From Voacanga thouarsii (Eukaryota > Streptophyta > Magnoliopsida > Gentianales > Apocynaceae): a DNA stretch of 64,000 nucleotides. The position numbers were made by a program, and so were the translations under genes. Below are positions 1 through 14,135 of the stretch, in pieces. Position 1 is the stretch's first letter. Every line of letters begins with the position of its first letter. The stretch spans positions 62,001-126,000 of the forward strand of contig JANUWF010001101.1 in assembly GCA_026120185.1 (NCBI GenBank), in the 5' to 3' direction. The notes beneath the pieces are model-generated. The model ran no database searches, was not told the origin of the DNA, and saw only the letters and a program-made list of their open reading frames with translations.

Positions 1-309
1 ATAAAAAAAAACCACTTTTTTTGTCCAAAAAAAACACTATTGGGATTACAAAAGGTCAGAATAAATAGAAAAACACACACAACAGGTATACTGTGCATGA
101 TACGTGGGCTTCGGATGGTAAACCACCGTCGCAAAGCACCGAAAGTTTCCCCAAACATGCTTATATTGACGCCCCAGATACTTGGCACATATACTCATAC
201 TTACAACATTCTTTTGCAACTGCATCGCTACAATTACCGCGTACAACTAGCATATCTTTGTTTAAAATAATCAAACAAAATATCTCTCTTTTTGCCCAAT
301 AAAAATAAT

Positions 310-3300
310 AGTGGGATTATAAATGGATAGACTAATTTGAAAAACACGCACAATAGGAATACTGTGCATGATACGTGGGTTTCTAACGGTAAACCATTGT
401 CGCAAAGCACTGAAGGGTTCCCCAGTTATGCATATTTTGACGGCCCATATACTTGGCACATATACGTAGACTTACAACATTCTTTTGCAACTGGATCACT
501 AAAATTACCGCGTACAACTAGCTCATCTTTCTTTAAAAAAATAAAAAAAAAAGCCTCTTTTTTTGTCTAATAAAAACACTGCTGGGGTTATAAAAGGACA
601 GACTAATTAGAAATACACGCAAAATAGGAATAATGTGCAACATACGTGGGCTTCTGATGTTAAACCACCGTCGCAAAGAACCAAAAGGTTCCCCAATCAT
701 GCTGATGTTGAAGCCCCATATACTTGGCACATATACTCATACTTACAACATTCATTTGCAACTGCATCACTAAAATTACCGCATGCAACTAGCACATCTG
801 TGTTTAAAAAAATTATAAAAAAACCACTTTTTTTGTCCAATAAAAACACTATTGGGATTATAAAAGGTCAGATTAAATAGAAAAACACACACAACAGGAA
901 TACTGTGCATGATACGTGGGCATTGGATGGTAAACCACCGTCGCAAAAGCACCGAAAGGTTCCCCAATCATGCTTATATTGTCGCCTCAGATACTTAGCA
1001 CATATACTCATACTTACAACATTCTTTTGCAACTACATTACTACAATTACGGCGTACAACTAACATATCTTTGTTTAAAAAAATCAAACAAAATACCACA
1101 TTTTTTGTCAAATAAAAACACTACTGCGATTAAAAAAGGACAGACTAATTAGAAAAACACACACAACAGGAATACCGTGCATCATACGTGGGCTTCTGAT
1201 GGTTAACCATCGTCGCAAAGCACCGAAAGGTTCCCCAATCAAGCTTATGCTACGCCCCATATACTCGGCACATATACTAACACTTACAAAATTCTTTTCC
1301 AACTGCATCACTTAAATTTCTGCGTACAACTAGCACATATTTGTTTAATAAAATCAAACAAAATATCTCTTTTTTGTCCAATAAAAAAACTACTGTGACT
1401 ATAAAAGGATAGACTAATTAGAAAAACACACACAACAGGAATACTGTGCATTATACGTGGGCTTCTGATGGTAAACCATCGTCGCAAAGCACCGAAGGGT
1501 TCCCCAATCATGCAAATTTTGACGGCCCATATACTTAGCACATATACTTAGACTTGCAACATTCTTTTGCAACTGCATCCCTAAGATTACCGCGTACAAC
1601 TAGCACATCTTTCTTTATAAAAATTTAAAAAAAACCCATTTTTTTGTCTAATAAAAACACTACTTGGATTTGAAAAACACACAAAACAGGAATAATGTGC
1701 ATCATGCGTGGGCTTATGATGGTAAACCACCGTCGCAATGCACCGAAGGGTTCCCCAATCCTGCATATTTTAACGCCCCATAGACTTGTCTGATGTACTC
1801 AAACTTACAACATTCTTTTGCAACAGCATCACTAAAATTACTGCGTACAACTAGCATATCGTTGTTCAAAAAAATCAAACAAAATACCTATTTTTTTTTC
1901 CAATAAAAGCACTACTGGGATTATAAAAGGACAGACTAATTAGAAAAACACACACAACAGGAATACTGTGCATCATACGTGGGCTCCTGATGGTAAACCA
2001 TCGTCGCAAAGCACCAAAAGGTTCCCCAATCATGCTTATGTTAACGCCCCAAATACTTGGCACATATACTCATACTTACAACATTCTTTTCTAACTACAT
2101 CAGTAAAATTACTGCATACAACTAGCATGTCTTTCTTTAAAAAAATCAAAAAAAATACCAATTTTTTTGTCCAATAAACACCCTCCTGGGATTATAAAAC
2201 GATAGACTAAATAGAAAAACACACACAATAGAAATACTGTGCATGATACGTGGGCTTCTGATGGTAAACCATTGTCGCAAAGCACCGAATGGCTCCCCAG
2301 TCATGCATATTTTGACGGCCCATATACTTGGCACAAATACTCAAACTTACAACATTCTTTTACAACTGCATCACTAAAATTACCACGTACAACTATCTCA
2401 TCTTTCTTTAAAAAAATAAATTAAAAAAACCTCTTTTTTTGTCTAATAAAAACACTACTGGGTTATAAAAGGACAGACTAATTAGAAAAATACACAAAAC
2501 AGGAATAATGTGCATCATACGTGGGCTTCTGATGGTAAACCACCGTCGCAAAGCACCGAAAGGTTCCCCAATCATGCTGATGTTGAAGCCCCATATACTT
2601 GGCACATATACTCATACTTACAACATTCATTTGCAACTGCATCACTACAATTACCGCATACAACAAGCACATCTGTGTTTAAAAAAATTATAAAAAAAAA
2701 GAACCACTTTTTTTGTCCAAAAAAAACACTATTGGGATTACAAAAGGTCAGAATAAATAGAAAAACACACACACAACAGGTATACTGTGCATGATACGTG
2801 GGCTTCGGATGGTAAACCACCGTCGCAAAGCACCGAAAGGTTCCCCAATCATGCTTATATTGACGCCCCAGATACTTGGCACATATACTCAAACTTACAA
2901 CATTCTTTTGCAACTAGATTACTACAATTACGGCGTACAACTAACATATCTTTGTTTAAAAAAATCAAACAAAATACCACATTTTTTGTCAAATAAAAAC
3001 ACTACTGCGATTAAAAAAGGATAGACTAATTAGAAAAACACACACAACAGGAATACCGTGCATCATACGTGGGCTTCTGATGGTTAACCAACGTCGCAAA
3101 GCACCGAAAGGTTCCCCAATCAAGCTTATGCTACGCCCCATATACTCGGCACATATACTAACACTTACAAAATTCTTTTCCAATTGCATCACTTAAATTT
3201 CTGCGTACAACTAGCACATATTTGTTTAATAAAATCAAACAAAATATCTCTTTTTTTTTGTCCAATAAAAACACTACTGTGATTATAAAAGGATAGACTA

Positions 3301-6300
3301 ATTAGAAAAACACACATAACAGGAATATTGTGCATTATACGTGGGCTTCTGATGGTAAACCATCGTCGCAAAGCACCGAAGAGTTCCCCAATCATGCATA
3401 TTTTGACGGCCCATATACTTAGCACATATACTTAGACTTGCAACATTCTTTTGCAACTGCATCCCTAAGATTACCGCGTACAACTAGCACATCTTTCTTT
3501 ATAAAAATTAAAAAACCTATTTTTTTTGTCTAATAAAAAAACTACTTGGATTATAAAAGGACAGACTAATTAGAAAAACACACAAAACAGGAATAATGTG
3601 CATCATACGAGGGCTTCTGATGGTAAACCACCGTCGCAAAGCACCGAAAGATTCCCTAATCATGCTGATGTTGAAGCCCTTATACTTGGCACAAATACTC
3701 ATACTTACAACATTCATTTGCAACTGCATCACTAAAAGTACCGCATACAACTAGCACATTTGTGTTTAAAAAAATTAAAAGAAAAACCAATTTTTTTGTC
3801 CAATAAAAACACTAATGGGATTATAAAAGGTCAGATTAAATAGAAAAACACACACAACAGGAATACTGTGCAAGATACGTGGCTTCGGATGGTAAACTAC
3901 CGTCGCAAAGCACCGAAAGGTTCCCCAATCATGCTTATATTGACGCCCCAGATACTTGGCACATATACTCATACTTACAACATTCTTTTGCAACTGCATC
4001 ACTACAATTACCGCATACAACTAACATATCTTTGTTGAAAAAAATCAAACAGAATACCTCTTTTTTTGTCCAATAAAAAAACTCCTGCGATTATAAAAGG
4101 ACAGAATAGTTAGAAAAACACACACAATAGGAATACTGTGCATCATACGTGGGCTTCTGATGGTGAACCATCGTCGCAAAGCACCGAAAGGTTCCCCAAT
4201 CAGGCTTATGTTACGCCCCATATACTCGGCATACATACTAACACTTACAACATTCTTTTGCAACAGCATCACTTAAATTTACGCGTACAACTAGCACATC
4301 TTTGTTTAATAAAATCAAACAAAATATCTCTTTTTTTGTCTAATAAAAACACTACTGTGATTATAAAATGATAGACTAATTAGAAATACACACACAACAG
4401 GAATACTATGCATCACATGTGGGCTTCTGATGGTAAACCATCATCGAAAAGCACCGAAAGGTTCCCCAAACATGCTTATGTTGACGCCACATATACTTAG
4501 ACTTGCAACATTCTTTTGCAACTGCATCACTAAAATTACCGCGTACAACTAGCACATCTTTCTTTATAAAAATTAAAAAAAAAAAACTCTTTTTTTGTCT
4601 AATAAAAAGACAGACTAATTAGAAAAACATACAAAACAGGAATAATGTGCATCATACGTGGGCTTCTGATGTTAAACCATCGTCGCAAAGCATCGAAAGG
4701 TTCCCCAATCATGCTGATGTTGAAGCCCCATATACTTGGCACAAATACTCAAACCTACAACATTCTTTTGCAACAGCATCACTAAAATTACCGCATACAA
4801 CTAGCACATCTGTGTTTAAAAAAATTAACAGAAAAACAACATTTTTTGTCCAGAATAAAAATTATCGTGTACAACTAACATATCTTTGTTTAAAAAAATC
4901 AAACAAAATACATCATTTTTTGTCCAATAAAAACACTACTGCGATTATAAAAGGACAGACTAATTAGAAAAACACACACAACAGGAATACTGTGCATCAT
5001 ACGTGGGCTTCTGATGGTTAGCCATCGTAGCAAAGCACCGAAAGGTTCCTCAATCATGCTTATGTTACGCCCCATATACTCAGCACATATACTAACACTT
5101 ACAAAATTCTTTTGCAACTGCATCACTTAAATTTTCGCGTACAACTAGCACATCTTTGTTTAATAAAATCAAACAAAATATCTCTTTGTTTGTCCAATAA
5201 AAACACTACTGTGATTATAAAAGGATAGACTAATTAGAAACACACACACAACAGGAATACTATGCATCATACGTGGGCCTCTGATGGTAATGCATCGTCG
5301 CGAAGCACCGAAGGGTTCCCCAATCATGCATATTTCGACGGCCAATATAATTGGCACATATACTTAGACTTGCAACATTCTTTTGCAACTGCATCACTAA
5401 AATTACCGCGTACAACTAGCACATCTTTCTTTATAAAAATTAAAAAAAAAAACCTTATTTTTTGTCTAATAAAAACACTACTGGGATTATAAAAGGACAG
5501 ACTAATTAGAAAAACACACAAAACAGGAATAATGTGCATCATACGAGGGCTTCTGATGGTAAACCACCGTCGCAAAGCACCGAAAGGTTCCCCAATCATG
5601 CTGATGTTGATGCCCCATATACTTGGCACAAATACTCATACTTACAACATTCATTTGCAAATACATCACTAAAATTACCGCATACAACTAGCACATGTGT
5701 GTTGAAAAAAATTTTAGAAAAACCACTTTTTTTGTCCAATAAAAACACTATTGGGATTATAAAAGGTCAGATTAAATAGAAAAACACACACAACTGGAAT
5801 GTATGATACGTGGGCTTCGGATGGTAAACCACCGTCGCAAAGCACCGAAAGGTTCCCCAATCATGCTTATATTGACGCCCCAGATACGTGGCACATATAC
5901 TCATACTTACAATATTCTTTTGCAACTGCATCACTACAATTTTCGCGTACAACTAGCACATCTTTGTATAGAAAAATCAAATAAAATATCTCTTTTTTTG
6001 TCCAATAAAAAAACTTCTGGGATTATAAAAGGACAGACTAATTAGAAAAACACACACAACAGGAATACAGTGCATCATACGTGGGCTTCTGATGTTAAAC
6101 CACCGTCGCAAATCACCGAAAGGTTCCCCAATCATGCTGATATTGAAGCCGCATATACTCGGCACATATTCAATTACCGCGTACAACTAACATACCTTTG
6201 TTTTAAAAAATCAAACAAAATACCTGTTTTTTTGTCCAATAAAAACACTCCTGCGATTATAAAAGGACAGAATAATTAGAAAAACAAACACAACAGGAAT

Positions 6301-6560
6301 ACTGTGCATCATACGTGGGCTTCTGATGGTTAACCAACGTCGCAAAGCACCGAAAGGTTCCCCAATCAAGCTTATCTTACGCCCCATATACTCGGCACAG
6401 ATACTAACACTTAAAACATTCTTTTGCAACTGCATCACTAAAATTTCCGCGTAGAACTAGCACATCTTTGTTTAATAAAATCAAACAAAATATCTCTTTT
6501 TTTGTCCAATAAAAACACTACTGTGATTATAAAAGGACAAACTAATTAGAAAAACACATA
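310..6560 (+). repeat. Old four-monomer higher-order cycle (G-D-E-F, about 1.09 kb)
   Basis: Four monomer subtypes recur in order. G carries GCATATTTTGACGGCCCATA (near 365, 1447, 2240, 3330, 5262). D carries AATAATGTGC and GCTGATGTTGAAGCCC (near 632, 2508, 3597, 4647, 5532). E carries CATGATACGTGGGCTTCGG and TATATTGACGCCCCAGATAC (near 905, 2790, 3880, 5800). F carries the TTACGCCCCATATACTCGGC type (near 1180, 3062, 4140, 4992, 6300). Same-type spacing is about 1,080-1,090 bp where the cycle is intact. An extra, seven-monomer match of 1,881 bp links about 310-1660 to 2190-3540. The cycle is broken by missing or chimaeric monomers around 1690-1970, 4395 and 4858. Subtypes were assigned by eye. 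Confidence 0.72.
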
Positions 6561-7596
6561 CAATAGGAAAACTGTGCATCATACGTGGGCTTCTGATGGT
6601 AAACCACCGTCGCAAAGCACCGAAAGGTTCCCTAATCATGCTTATGTTGACGCCACATATACTTGGCACATATACACATACATACAACATTCTTTTGCAA
6701 CTGCATCACTAAAATTACCGCGTACAACTAGCACATCTTTGTTTAAAAAAATGAAAAAAATACCTCTTTTTTTGTTAAATAAAAACACTGCTGCAATTAT
6801 AAAAGGACAGACAAATTAGAAAAACACACACAACAGGAAATACTGTGCATGATACGTGGGCTTCGGATGATAAACCACCGTCGCAAAGCACCAAAAGGTT
6901 CCCCAATCATACTTATATTGACGCCGCAGATACTTGGCACATATACTCATACTAAGAACATTCTTTTGCAACTGCATCACTACAATTTTCGCGTACAACT
7001 AGCACAACTTTGTATAGAAAAATCAAACAAAATACCTCTTTTTTGTCCAATAAAAACACTACTGGGATTATAAAAGGACAGACTAATTAGAAAAACACAC
7101 ACAACAGGAATACTGTGCATCATATGTGGGTTTCGGATGGTAAACCTCCGTCGCAAAGCACCGAAAGGTTTCCCAATAATGCTCATACTTACAACATTCT
7201 TTTGCAACTGCATCACAAAAATTACCGCGTACAACTAGCTATTCTTGTTTAAAAAAATAAATAAAAAAACCTCTTTTATTGGCAAATAAAAACACTACTG
7301 CAATTATAAAAGGACAGACAAACTAGAAAAACACACTCAACAGGAATACTGTACATCATACGTGGGCCTCTGATGGTAAACCATCGTTGCAATGCACCGA
7401 AAGATTGCCCAATCATGCTGATGTTGACGCCCCGTATACTTGGCACATAAACTCATACTTACAACATTTTTATGGAACTGCATCACTAAAATTATCGCGT
7501 ACAACTAGCATATCTTTGTTTATAAAAATAAAACAAAATACCTCTTTTTTTGTACAAAAAAAACACTACTGGGATTATAAAAGGATAGACTAATTA

Positions 7597-8060
7597 TTAA
7601 AACACACGCAACTGGAATACTGTGCATCATACGTCGGCTTCTGATGGTAAACCACCGTCGCAAAGCACCGAAAGGTTCCTCAATCATCCTTATGTTGACG
7701 CATCATATACTTTGTAAATATCCACATACTTACAGCATTATTTTGCAACTGCATCACTAAAATTACCGCGTACAACTAGCACTTCTTTGTTTAAAAGAAA
7801 AAAAAACTACTGCGATTATAAAAGGACAGACCAATTAGAAAAACACACACAACAGGAATACTGTGCATCATACGTGGGCTTCTGATGGTAAACCACCGTC
7901 GCAAAGCAGCGAAAGGTTCCCCAATCATCCTTATGTTGACGCAACATATACTTTGTAGATATCCACATACTTACAGCATTATTTTGCAACTGCATCACTA
8001 AAATTACCGCGTACAACTAGCACTTCTTTGTTTAAAAGAATAAAAAAACAACTGCGATTA
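7597..8060 (+). repeat. Local pair of shortened monomers (about 241-bp spacing)
   Basis: Two adjacent monomers share private variants: TCCACATACTTACAGCATTA, CACTTCTTTGTTTAAAAGAA, and loss of most of the T-tract with its TTGTCCAATAA part. Their spacing is about 241 bp instead of 271 (TCCACATAC at 7721 and 7962). This is a very local duplication of a deleted monomer just upstream of the first inserted element. Confidence 0.8.
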
Positions 8061-8198
8061 TAAAAGGACAGACCAATTAGAAAAACACACACAACAGGAA
8101 TACTGTGCATCATACGTGGGCTTCTGATGGTAAACCACCGTCGCAAAGCAGCGAAAGGTTCCCCAATCATGCTTCTGTTACGCCCCATATACTTGGCA

Positions 8199-8652
8199 TA
8201 GAATTTAGGAGGCTAGGGTTTGATTAATAAGAGAGAGACGACTAGGGTTTGATCAAGAGAGAGGCAGAGAAACGGTTTCACTATTATTGCGTGAATAGTC
8301 TGTATCTCTTACCCTAAGGAAACCGTTTCTCAAGTCTAAGAATACTTGCACACTTGCTATAATGATATTCTATCACTGTCATTAAATTGCTATCCAAGTG
8401 ATTATCTCGTAGCTAGGTCATCCAAAGGGAGTTCTATCTTGGACTTCAGTTGAGCTGCTGTGAACCGGTTTTGTGATCTGGATTGCGCCTGCGTTCTTGG
8501 AACAAGAAAAATTTAAATTTCGGCTTCAAGAGATAATAAGCGTGATCTTCTCCTTTTCCCATTTCTACAGCAAACCCGTGATCTATGGCTTTGATTTCAT
8601 GCTATTATCCGCTGCGTTTCATCTGTTTAATTAATTTAGATATCCTATAAAT
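8199..8652 (-). mobile_element. Inserted element copy 1, doubly internally deleted (454 bp)
   Basis: Satellite sequence stops after CCCCATATACTTGGCA and resumes at ATACTTACAACATTC, so the monomer is interrupted but its phase is kept. The insert starts TAGAATTTAGGAGGC and ends near GATATCCTA, as in the longer copies. Compared with the 18685-20222 copy it has two deletions. One joins the GAAACCGTTTCT region directly to CAAGTCTAAG; the other joins GGTCATCCAA to AGGGAGTTC. It has no coding capacity. The minus strand is proposed because there the right end reads roughly as a TGTAGGATTTC-type LTR start, which is inference. It is among the most altered copies. Confidence 0.75.
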
Positions 8653-11600
8653 ACTTACAACATTCTTTTGCAATTGCATCAATACAATTACCGCATACAA
8701 CTAGCACATCCTTGTATAAAAAAATCAAACAAAATACCTCTTTTTTTGTCCAATAAAAACATTACTATGATTATAAAAGGACAGACTAATTAGAAAAATA
8801 GGGCTTCTTATGGTAAACCATCGTCGCAAAGCACCGAATGGTTCCCCAATCATGCTAATTTTGACGCCACATATAATTGACACATATAATCATACTTAGA
8901 ACATTCTTCTACAACTGTAACACTAAAATTACCGCGTACATCTTGCACATCTTTGTTTAAAAAAATCAAATAAAATACCTCTTTTTTTTTTCCAATAAAA
9001 ACACTACTGAGATTATAAAAGGACAGACTAATTAGAATAACACACACAACAGGAATACTGTGCATCATATGTGAGCTCCTGATGGTAAACCATCGTCCCA
9101 AAGCACCGAAAGGTTCTCCGATCATGCTTATGTTGATGCCCCATATACTCGGCACATATACTCATACTTACAACATTCTTTTGCAACGGCATCACTAAAA
9201 CTACCGCGTACAAAAAGCACATCTTTGATTAAAAAAATTATAAAAAAAAAACCCACTTTTTTGGTCCAATAAAACACAATTGGGATTATAAAAGGTCAGA
9301 TTAAATAGAAAAACACACCCAACAGGAATACTTTGCATGATACGTGGGCTTCGGATGGTAAACCACCGTCGCAAAGCACCGAAAGGTTCCCCAAACACGC
9401 TTATATTGAAGCCCCGGATACTTGGCACATATACTCATACTTACAACAGCGTACAACTAGCACATCTTTGATTAAAAAAATCAAACAAAATACCTCTTTT
9501 TTTGTCCAATAAAAACACTACTGGGATTACAAAAGGATAGACTAACTAGAAAAACACCCACAACAGGAATACAGTGCATCATACGTAGACTTCTAATGGT
9601 AAACCATCGTCGCAAAGCACCAATAGGTTCCCTAATCATGCTTATGTTGACGCCCCATATACTTGACAAATATACTCATACTTACAACATTCTTTTGCAA
9701 CAGCATCACTAAAATTACCGCGTACAACTAGCACATCTTTGTTTAAAAAAATAAAAAAAATACCTCTTTTTTTTGCTAATAAAAACACTACTGGGATTAT
9801 AAAAGGACAGACTAATTAGAAAAACACACAAAACAAGAATACTGTGCATCATACGTGAGCTCCTGATGGTAAACCATCGTTGCAAAGCACCGAAAGATTC
9901 CCCGATCGTGCTTATGTTGAAGCCCCATTTACTTGGCACATATACACATACTTACAACATTGTTTTGCAACTGCATCACTAAAATTATCGTGTATAACTA
10001 GCACATCTTTATTTAAAAAAATCAAACTAAATACCTCTTTTTTTGTCCAATATTAACAATACTGGGATTATAAAAGGACAGACTAATTAGAATAACACAC
10101 ACAACAGGAATACTGTGCATCATACGTGGGTTTCAGATGGTAAACCTCCGTCGCAAAGCACCGAAAGGTTTCCCAATAATGCTTATGTTGACGCCCCATA
10201 TACTTGGCACATATACTCATACTTACAATATTCTTTTGCAACGGCATCACTAAAATTACCACGTACAACAAGCACATCTTTGTTTAAAAAAATTAAACAA
10301 AATACCTCATTTTTTGTCCAATAAACACACTCCTGAGAGTATAAAAGGATAGACTAATTATTAAAACACACACAATAGGAATACTGTGCATCATACGTGG
10401 ACTTCTTATGGTAAACCACCGTCGCAAAACACCAAAAGGTTCCCCAATCATGGTTATGTTTATGACCTATAAACTTGGTACATATACTCATACTTACAAC
10501 ATTGTTTTGCAACTGCATCACTAAAATTACAGCGTACAACTAGCACATCTTTGTTTAAAAAAATCAAACAAAATACCCCTTTTTTTGTCCAATAAAAACA
10601 CTATTGGGATTATAAAAGGAAAGACTAATTAGAAAAACACCCACTACAGGAATACTGTGTATCATACGTGGGCTTCTATTGGTAAACCATCGTCACAAGG
10701 CACCGAAAGGTTCCCTAATCATGCTTATGTTGACGCCCCATGTACTTGGCAAATATACTCATACTTAGAACATTCTTCTGCAACAGCATCACTAAAATTA
10801 CAGCGTACAACTAGCACATCTTTGTTTAAAAAAATAAAAATAATACCACTTTTTTTGTCCAATAAAAACACTATTGGGATTATAAAAGGACAGACTAATT
10901 AGAAAAACACACACAACAGGAATATTGTGCATCATACGTGAGCTCCGGATGGTAAACCATCGTCGCAAAGCACCGAAAGGTTCCCCGATCATACTTATGT
11001 TGAAGCCCCATTTACTTGGCACATATATACAAACTTACAACATTGTTTCGCAACTGCATCACTAAAATTATCGCGTACAACTAGCACATCTTTATTTAAA
11101 AAAATCAAACAAAATACCTCATTTTTTGCCCAATATTAACACTACTGGGATTATAAAAGGACAGATTAACTAGTTAACACAAACAACAGGAATACTGTGC
11201 ATCATACGTGGGTTTCGGATGGTAAACCTCCGTCGCAAAGCACCGAAACGTTCCCCAATAATGCTTATGTTGACGCCCCATATACTTTGCACATATACTC
11301 ATATTTACAACATTCTTTTGCAACGGCATCACTAAAATTACCGCGTACAAGAAGCACATCGTTATTTTAAAAAATTATACAAAATACCTCATTTTTTGTC
11401 CAATAAAAACACTCATGGGTGTATAAAAGGACAGACTAATTATTAAAACACACACAACAGGAATACTGTGCATCATACGTGAGCTCCTGATGGAAAACCA
11501 TCGTCGCAAAGCATCGAAAGGTTCCCCGATCATCCATATGTTGACGCCCCATATACTTGGCACATATACACGTACTTACAACATTGTTTTGCAACTGCAT

Positions 11601-12373
11601 TACTAAAATTACTGCGTACAACTAGCTATCCTTGTTTAAAAAAATAAATCAAAAAATCTCTTTTTTTGTCCAATATTAACACTACTGGGATTATAAAAGG
11701 ACAGACTAATTAGAAAAACACACACAACAGGAATACTGTGCATCATACGTGGGTTTCGGATGGTAAACCTCCGTCGTAAAGCACCGAAAGGTTCCCCAGT
11801 ATTACTTATGTTGACGCCCCATATACTTGGCACATATACTCATACTTATAACATTCTTTTGCAACGGTATCACTAAAATTACCGCGTACAACAAGCATAT
11901 CTGTTTTTAAAAAAATTAAACAAAATATCTCGTTTTTTGTCCAGTAAAAACTCTCCTGGGAGTATAAAAGGACAGACTAATTATTAAAACACACACAACA
12001 GGAATACTATGCAGCATACGTTGGCATCTGATGGTAAACCACCGTCGCAAAACACCGAAAGGTTCCCCAATCATGCTTATGTTAATGCCCCATAAACTTG
12101 GCACATATACTCATACTTACAACATTGTTTCGCAACTGCATCACTAAAATTACAGCGTACAGCTAGCACATCTTTGTTTAAAAAAATCAAACAAAGTACC
12201 TCTTTTTTTGTCCAATAAAAACACTACAGGGATTATTAAAGGACAGACTAATTAGAGAAACACACACAACAGGAATACTGTGCATCATACGTGGGCTTCT
12301 GATGATAAACCGCCATCGCAAAGCAGCGAAAGGTTCCCCAATCATGCTTCTGTTACGCCCCATATACTTGGCA
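8653..12373 (+). repeat. Satellite array block B
   Basis: About 13.7 monomers. The first one after the element belongs to the post-element subtype with CACATCCTTGTATAAAA, and it is followed by the GCTTCTTATGG monomer with ATAATTGACACATAT. A monomer is cut near 9448, where TTACAACA joins GCGTACAACTAG and about 30 bp is missing. From about 10590 onward the block is paralogous to 31150-32827. No gene is seen. Confidence 0.93.
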
Positions 12374-13620
12374 TAGAATTTAGGAGGCTAGGGTTTGATT
12401 AATAAGAGAGAGACGGTTAGGGTTTGATCAAGAGAGAGGCAGAGAAACGGTTTCTCTGTTATTGCGTGAATAGTCTGTGTCTCTTACCCTAAGGAAACCA
12501 TTTCCTTGTATTTATTGATTTATAATTGCCATAAATTGCAACTTCGTCCTTCATAATCAAGAGCGACATCTAGCAATGACTCTTGATCACCCAAAAGTCC
12601 AGAAAGACAAGTGGCTTGACATGAACCTTTCAATACCTAATTATCAGTGCAATAAACTCCTTTCACCATACAATATCTCATTCGGTCTAGAGCATGGAAT
12701 TAGTGCCAACTCCCTCCAGAATATTACTAATTTTGGCCCGAACATCTTTTAGTACTTGTTCAAGAAATCCATTACTCGATATGTGTATCAATTGGAACCA
12801 TTTCCATCACATAGTCGCCTTGGCCAAGGACTTCATGAGTAGTGATTTCTACAAGTGGCCTTGAGATATACTTTCCTACTATTAGGAGTGGTGAATCCTT
12901 TATTGACTTTCTCAACTACTTTCGTTTACTTTACGTTGTACCCAATATCCATCCCATAGGAAGTCCTAGATAAGACTCAAAAGATTAGAATCAAAGTACA
13001 ACGCTCGTTAAACAAAGTACCTTGGAGATCTCAAGTCTAAGGATACTTGCAAACTTGCTATAATGAGATTCTATCACTGGCACTAAATAGCTATCCAAGT
13101 GATTATCTCGTAACAAGGACATCCAATGAACTTATTCCAAAACAAGCATCCACACGTTAATCCTGAGTATATCACAATACTCAAGGATATGAGAACCACC
13201 GCTTGATCTAATCAAGAGATATAACATGTGCTAGTCCTGGCGTATTAATAATGTCCCATCTTATTAATACTATGACTGGGGATTATTTAAGTACAAACAC
13301 TACATAGTGTAATACAAATCTCACATCATGATCTCTATCATGATTTCTATAACACGGTGAGATTGTGAGCGCTCGACCTTGTGTGGATTATAATTAGAGA
13401 GAGTTCTTTCTTGGACTTCAGTTGAGCTGCTGTGAACTGGTTTTGTGATCTGGATCGCGTCTGCGTTCTTGGAACAAGAAAAATTTAAATTCCGGCTTCA
13501 AGAGGTAATAAGCGTGATCTTCTCTCTTTCCCGTTTCTACTGCAAACCCGTGATCCATGGCTTTGATTTCATGCTATTTTCCGCTGCGATTAATTTGTTT
13601 AATTAATATAGAAATCCTAC
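12374..13620 (-). mobile_element. Inserted element copy 2, internally deleted (1,247 bp)
   Basis: It has the same left junction (CTTGGCA then TAGAATTTAGG) and right junction (GAAATCCTAC then ACATACTTAC) as the other copies. It lacks about 300 bp found in full copies: the segment from just after TAGTCCTTCA to just before ATCAAGAGCGACATC. The identical deletion is in 32828-34072, so the deleted form was duplicated. There is a two-base difference in the region corresponding to the short frame of 19182-19418, and no coding function is claimed. Two AGGGTTT motifs lie near the left end. Confidence 0.8.
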
Positions 13621-14116
13621 ACATACTTACAACATTCTCTTGCAACTGCATCACTACAATTACCGCGTACAACTAGCACATCCTTGTATAAAAAAATCAA
13701 ACAAAATAACACTTTTTTTGTGCAATAAAAACACTACTAGGATTATAAAAGGACAGACTAATTAGAAAAATACATACAATAGGAACACTGTGCATCATAC
13801 GTGGTCTTCTTATGGTAAACCATCATCGCAAAGTACCGAATCGTTCCCCAATCATGCTGATGTTGACGCCACATATAATTGACACATATCATCATACTTA
13901 CAACATTCTTCTGCAACTGCAACACCAAAATTACCGCGTACATCTTTCACATCATTGTTTAAAAAAATCAAATAAAATACCTCTTTTTTTTTGTCCAATA
14001 AAAACACTACTGGGATTATAAAAGGACAGACTAATTAGAATAACACACACAACAGGAATACTGTGCATCATACGTGAGCTCCTGATGGTAAACCATCGTC
14101 GCAAAGCACCGAAAGG

Positions 14117-14135
14117 TTCTCCGATGATGCTTACA
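14117..14135 (+). other. 40-bp deletion scar within a monomer
   Basis: CCGATGATGCTTA runs directly into CAACATTC, with the usual 40 bp from TGTTGACG to CATACTTA missing. A CTTA microhomology sits at the join. The same scar recurs near 17069, while the paralogue near 34580 is intact. Confidence 0.8.

Larger units (their letters stand above)
1..8198 (+). repeat. Satellite array block A (about 271-bp monomers)
   Basis: About 30 head-to-tail monomers recur at roughly 271-bp steps. The landmark TGTGCAT.ATACGTGGG, for example, appears near 92, 365, 632, 905, 1177 and 1447. Each monomer reads in the same order: ACAACATTC, CGTACAACTAGCACATC, an A-tract followed by a T-tract, TATAAAAGG, ACAGGAATACTGT, ATACGTGGG, GGTAAACCACCGTCGC, GGTTCCCCAATCATGC and CCCCATATACTTGGCAC. 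This block is more diverged between monomers than those further right. It has its own subtype cycle (see 310-6560) and several internally shortened monomers, near 4495, 4858, 6168, 7183 and 7798-8038. No gene is seen. The family name is unknown to me. Confidence 0.95.

Noticed and set aside
12385..12432. True telomeric repeat tract
   Set aside because: There are only two isolated AGGGTTT motifs per element and no tandem TTTAGGG run.
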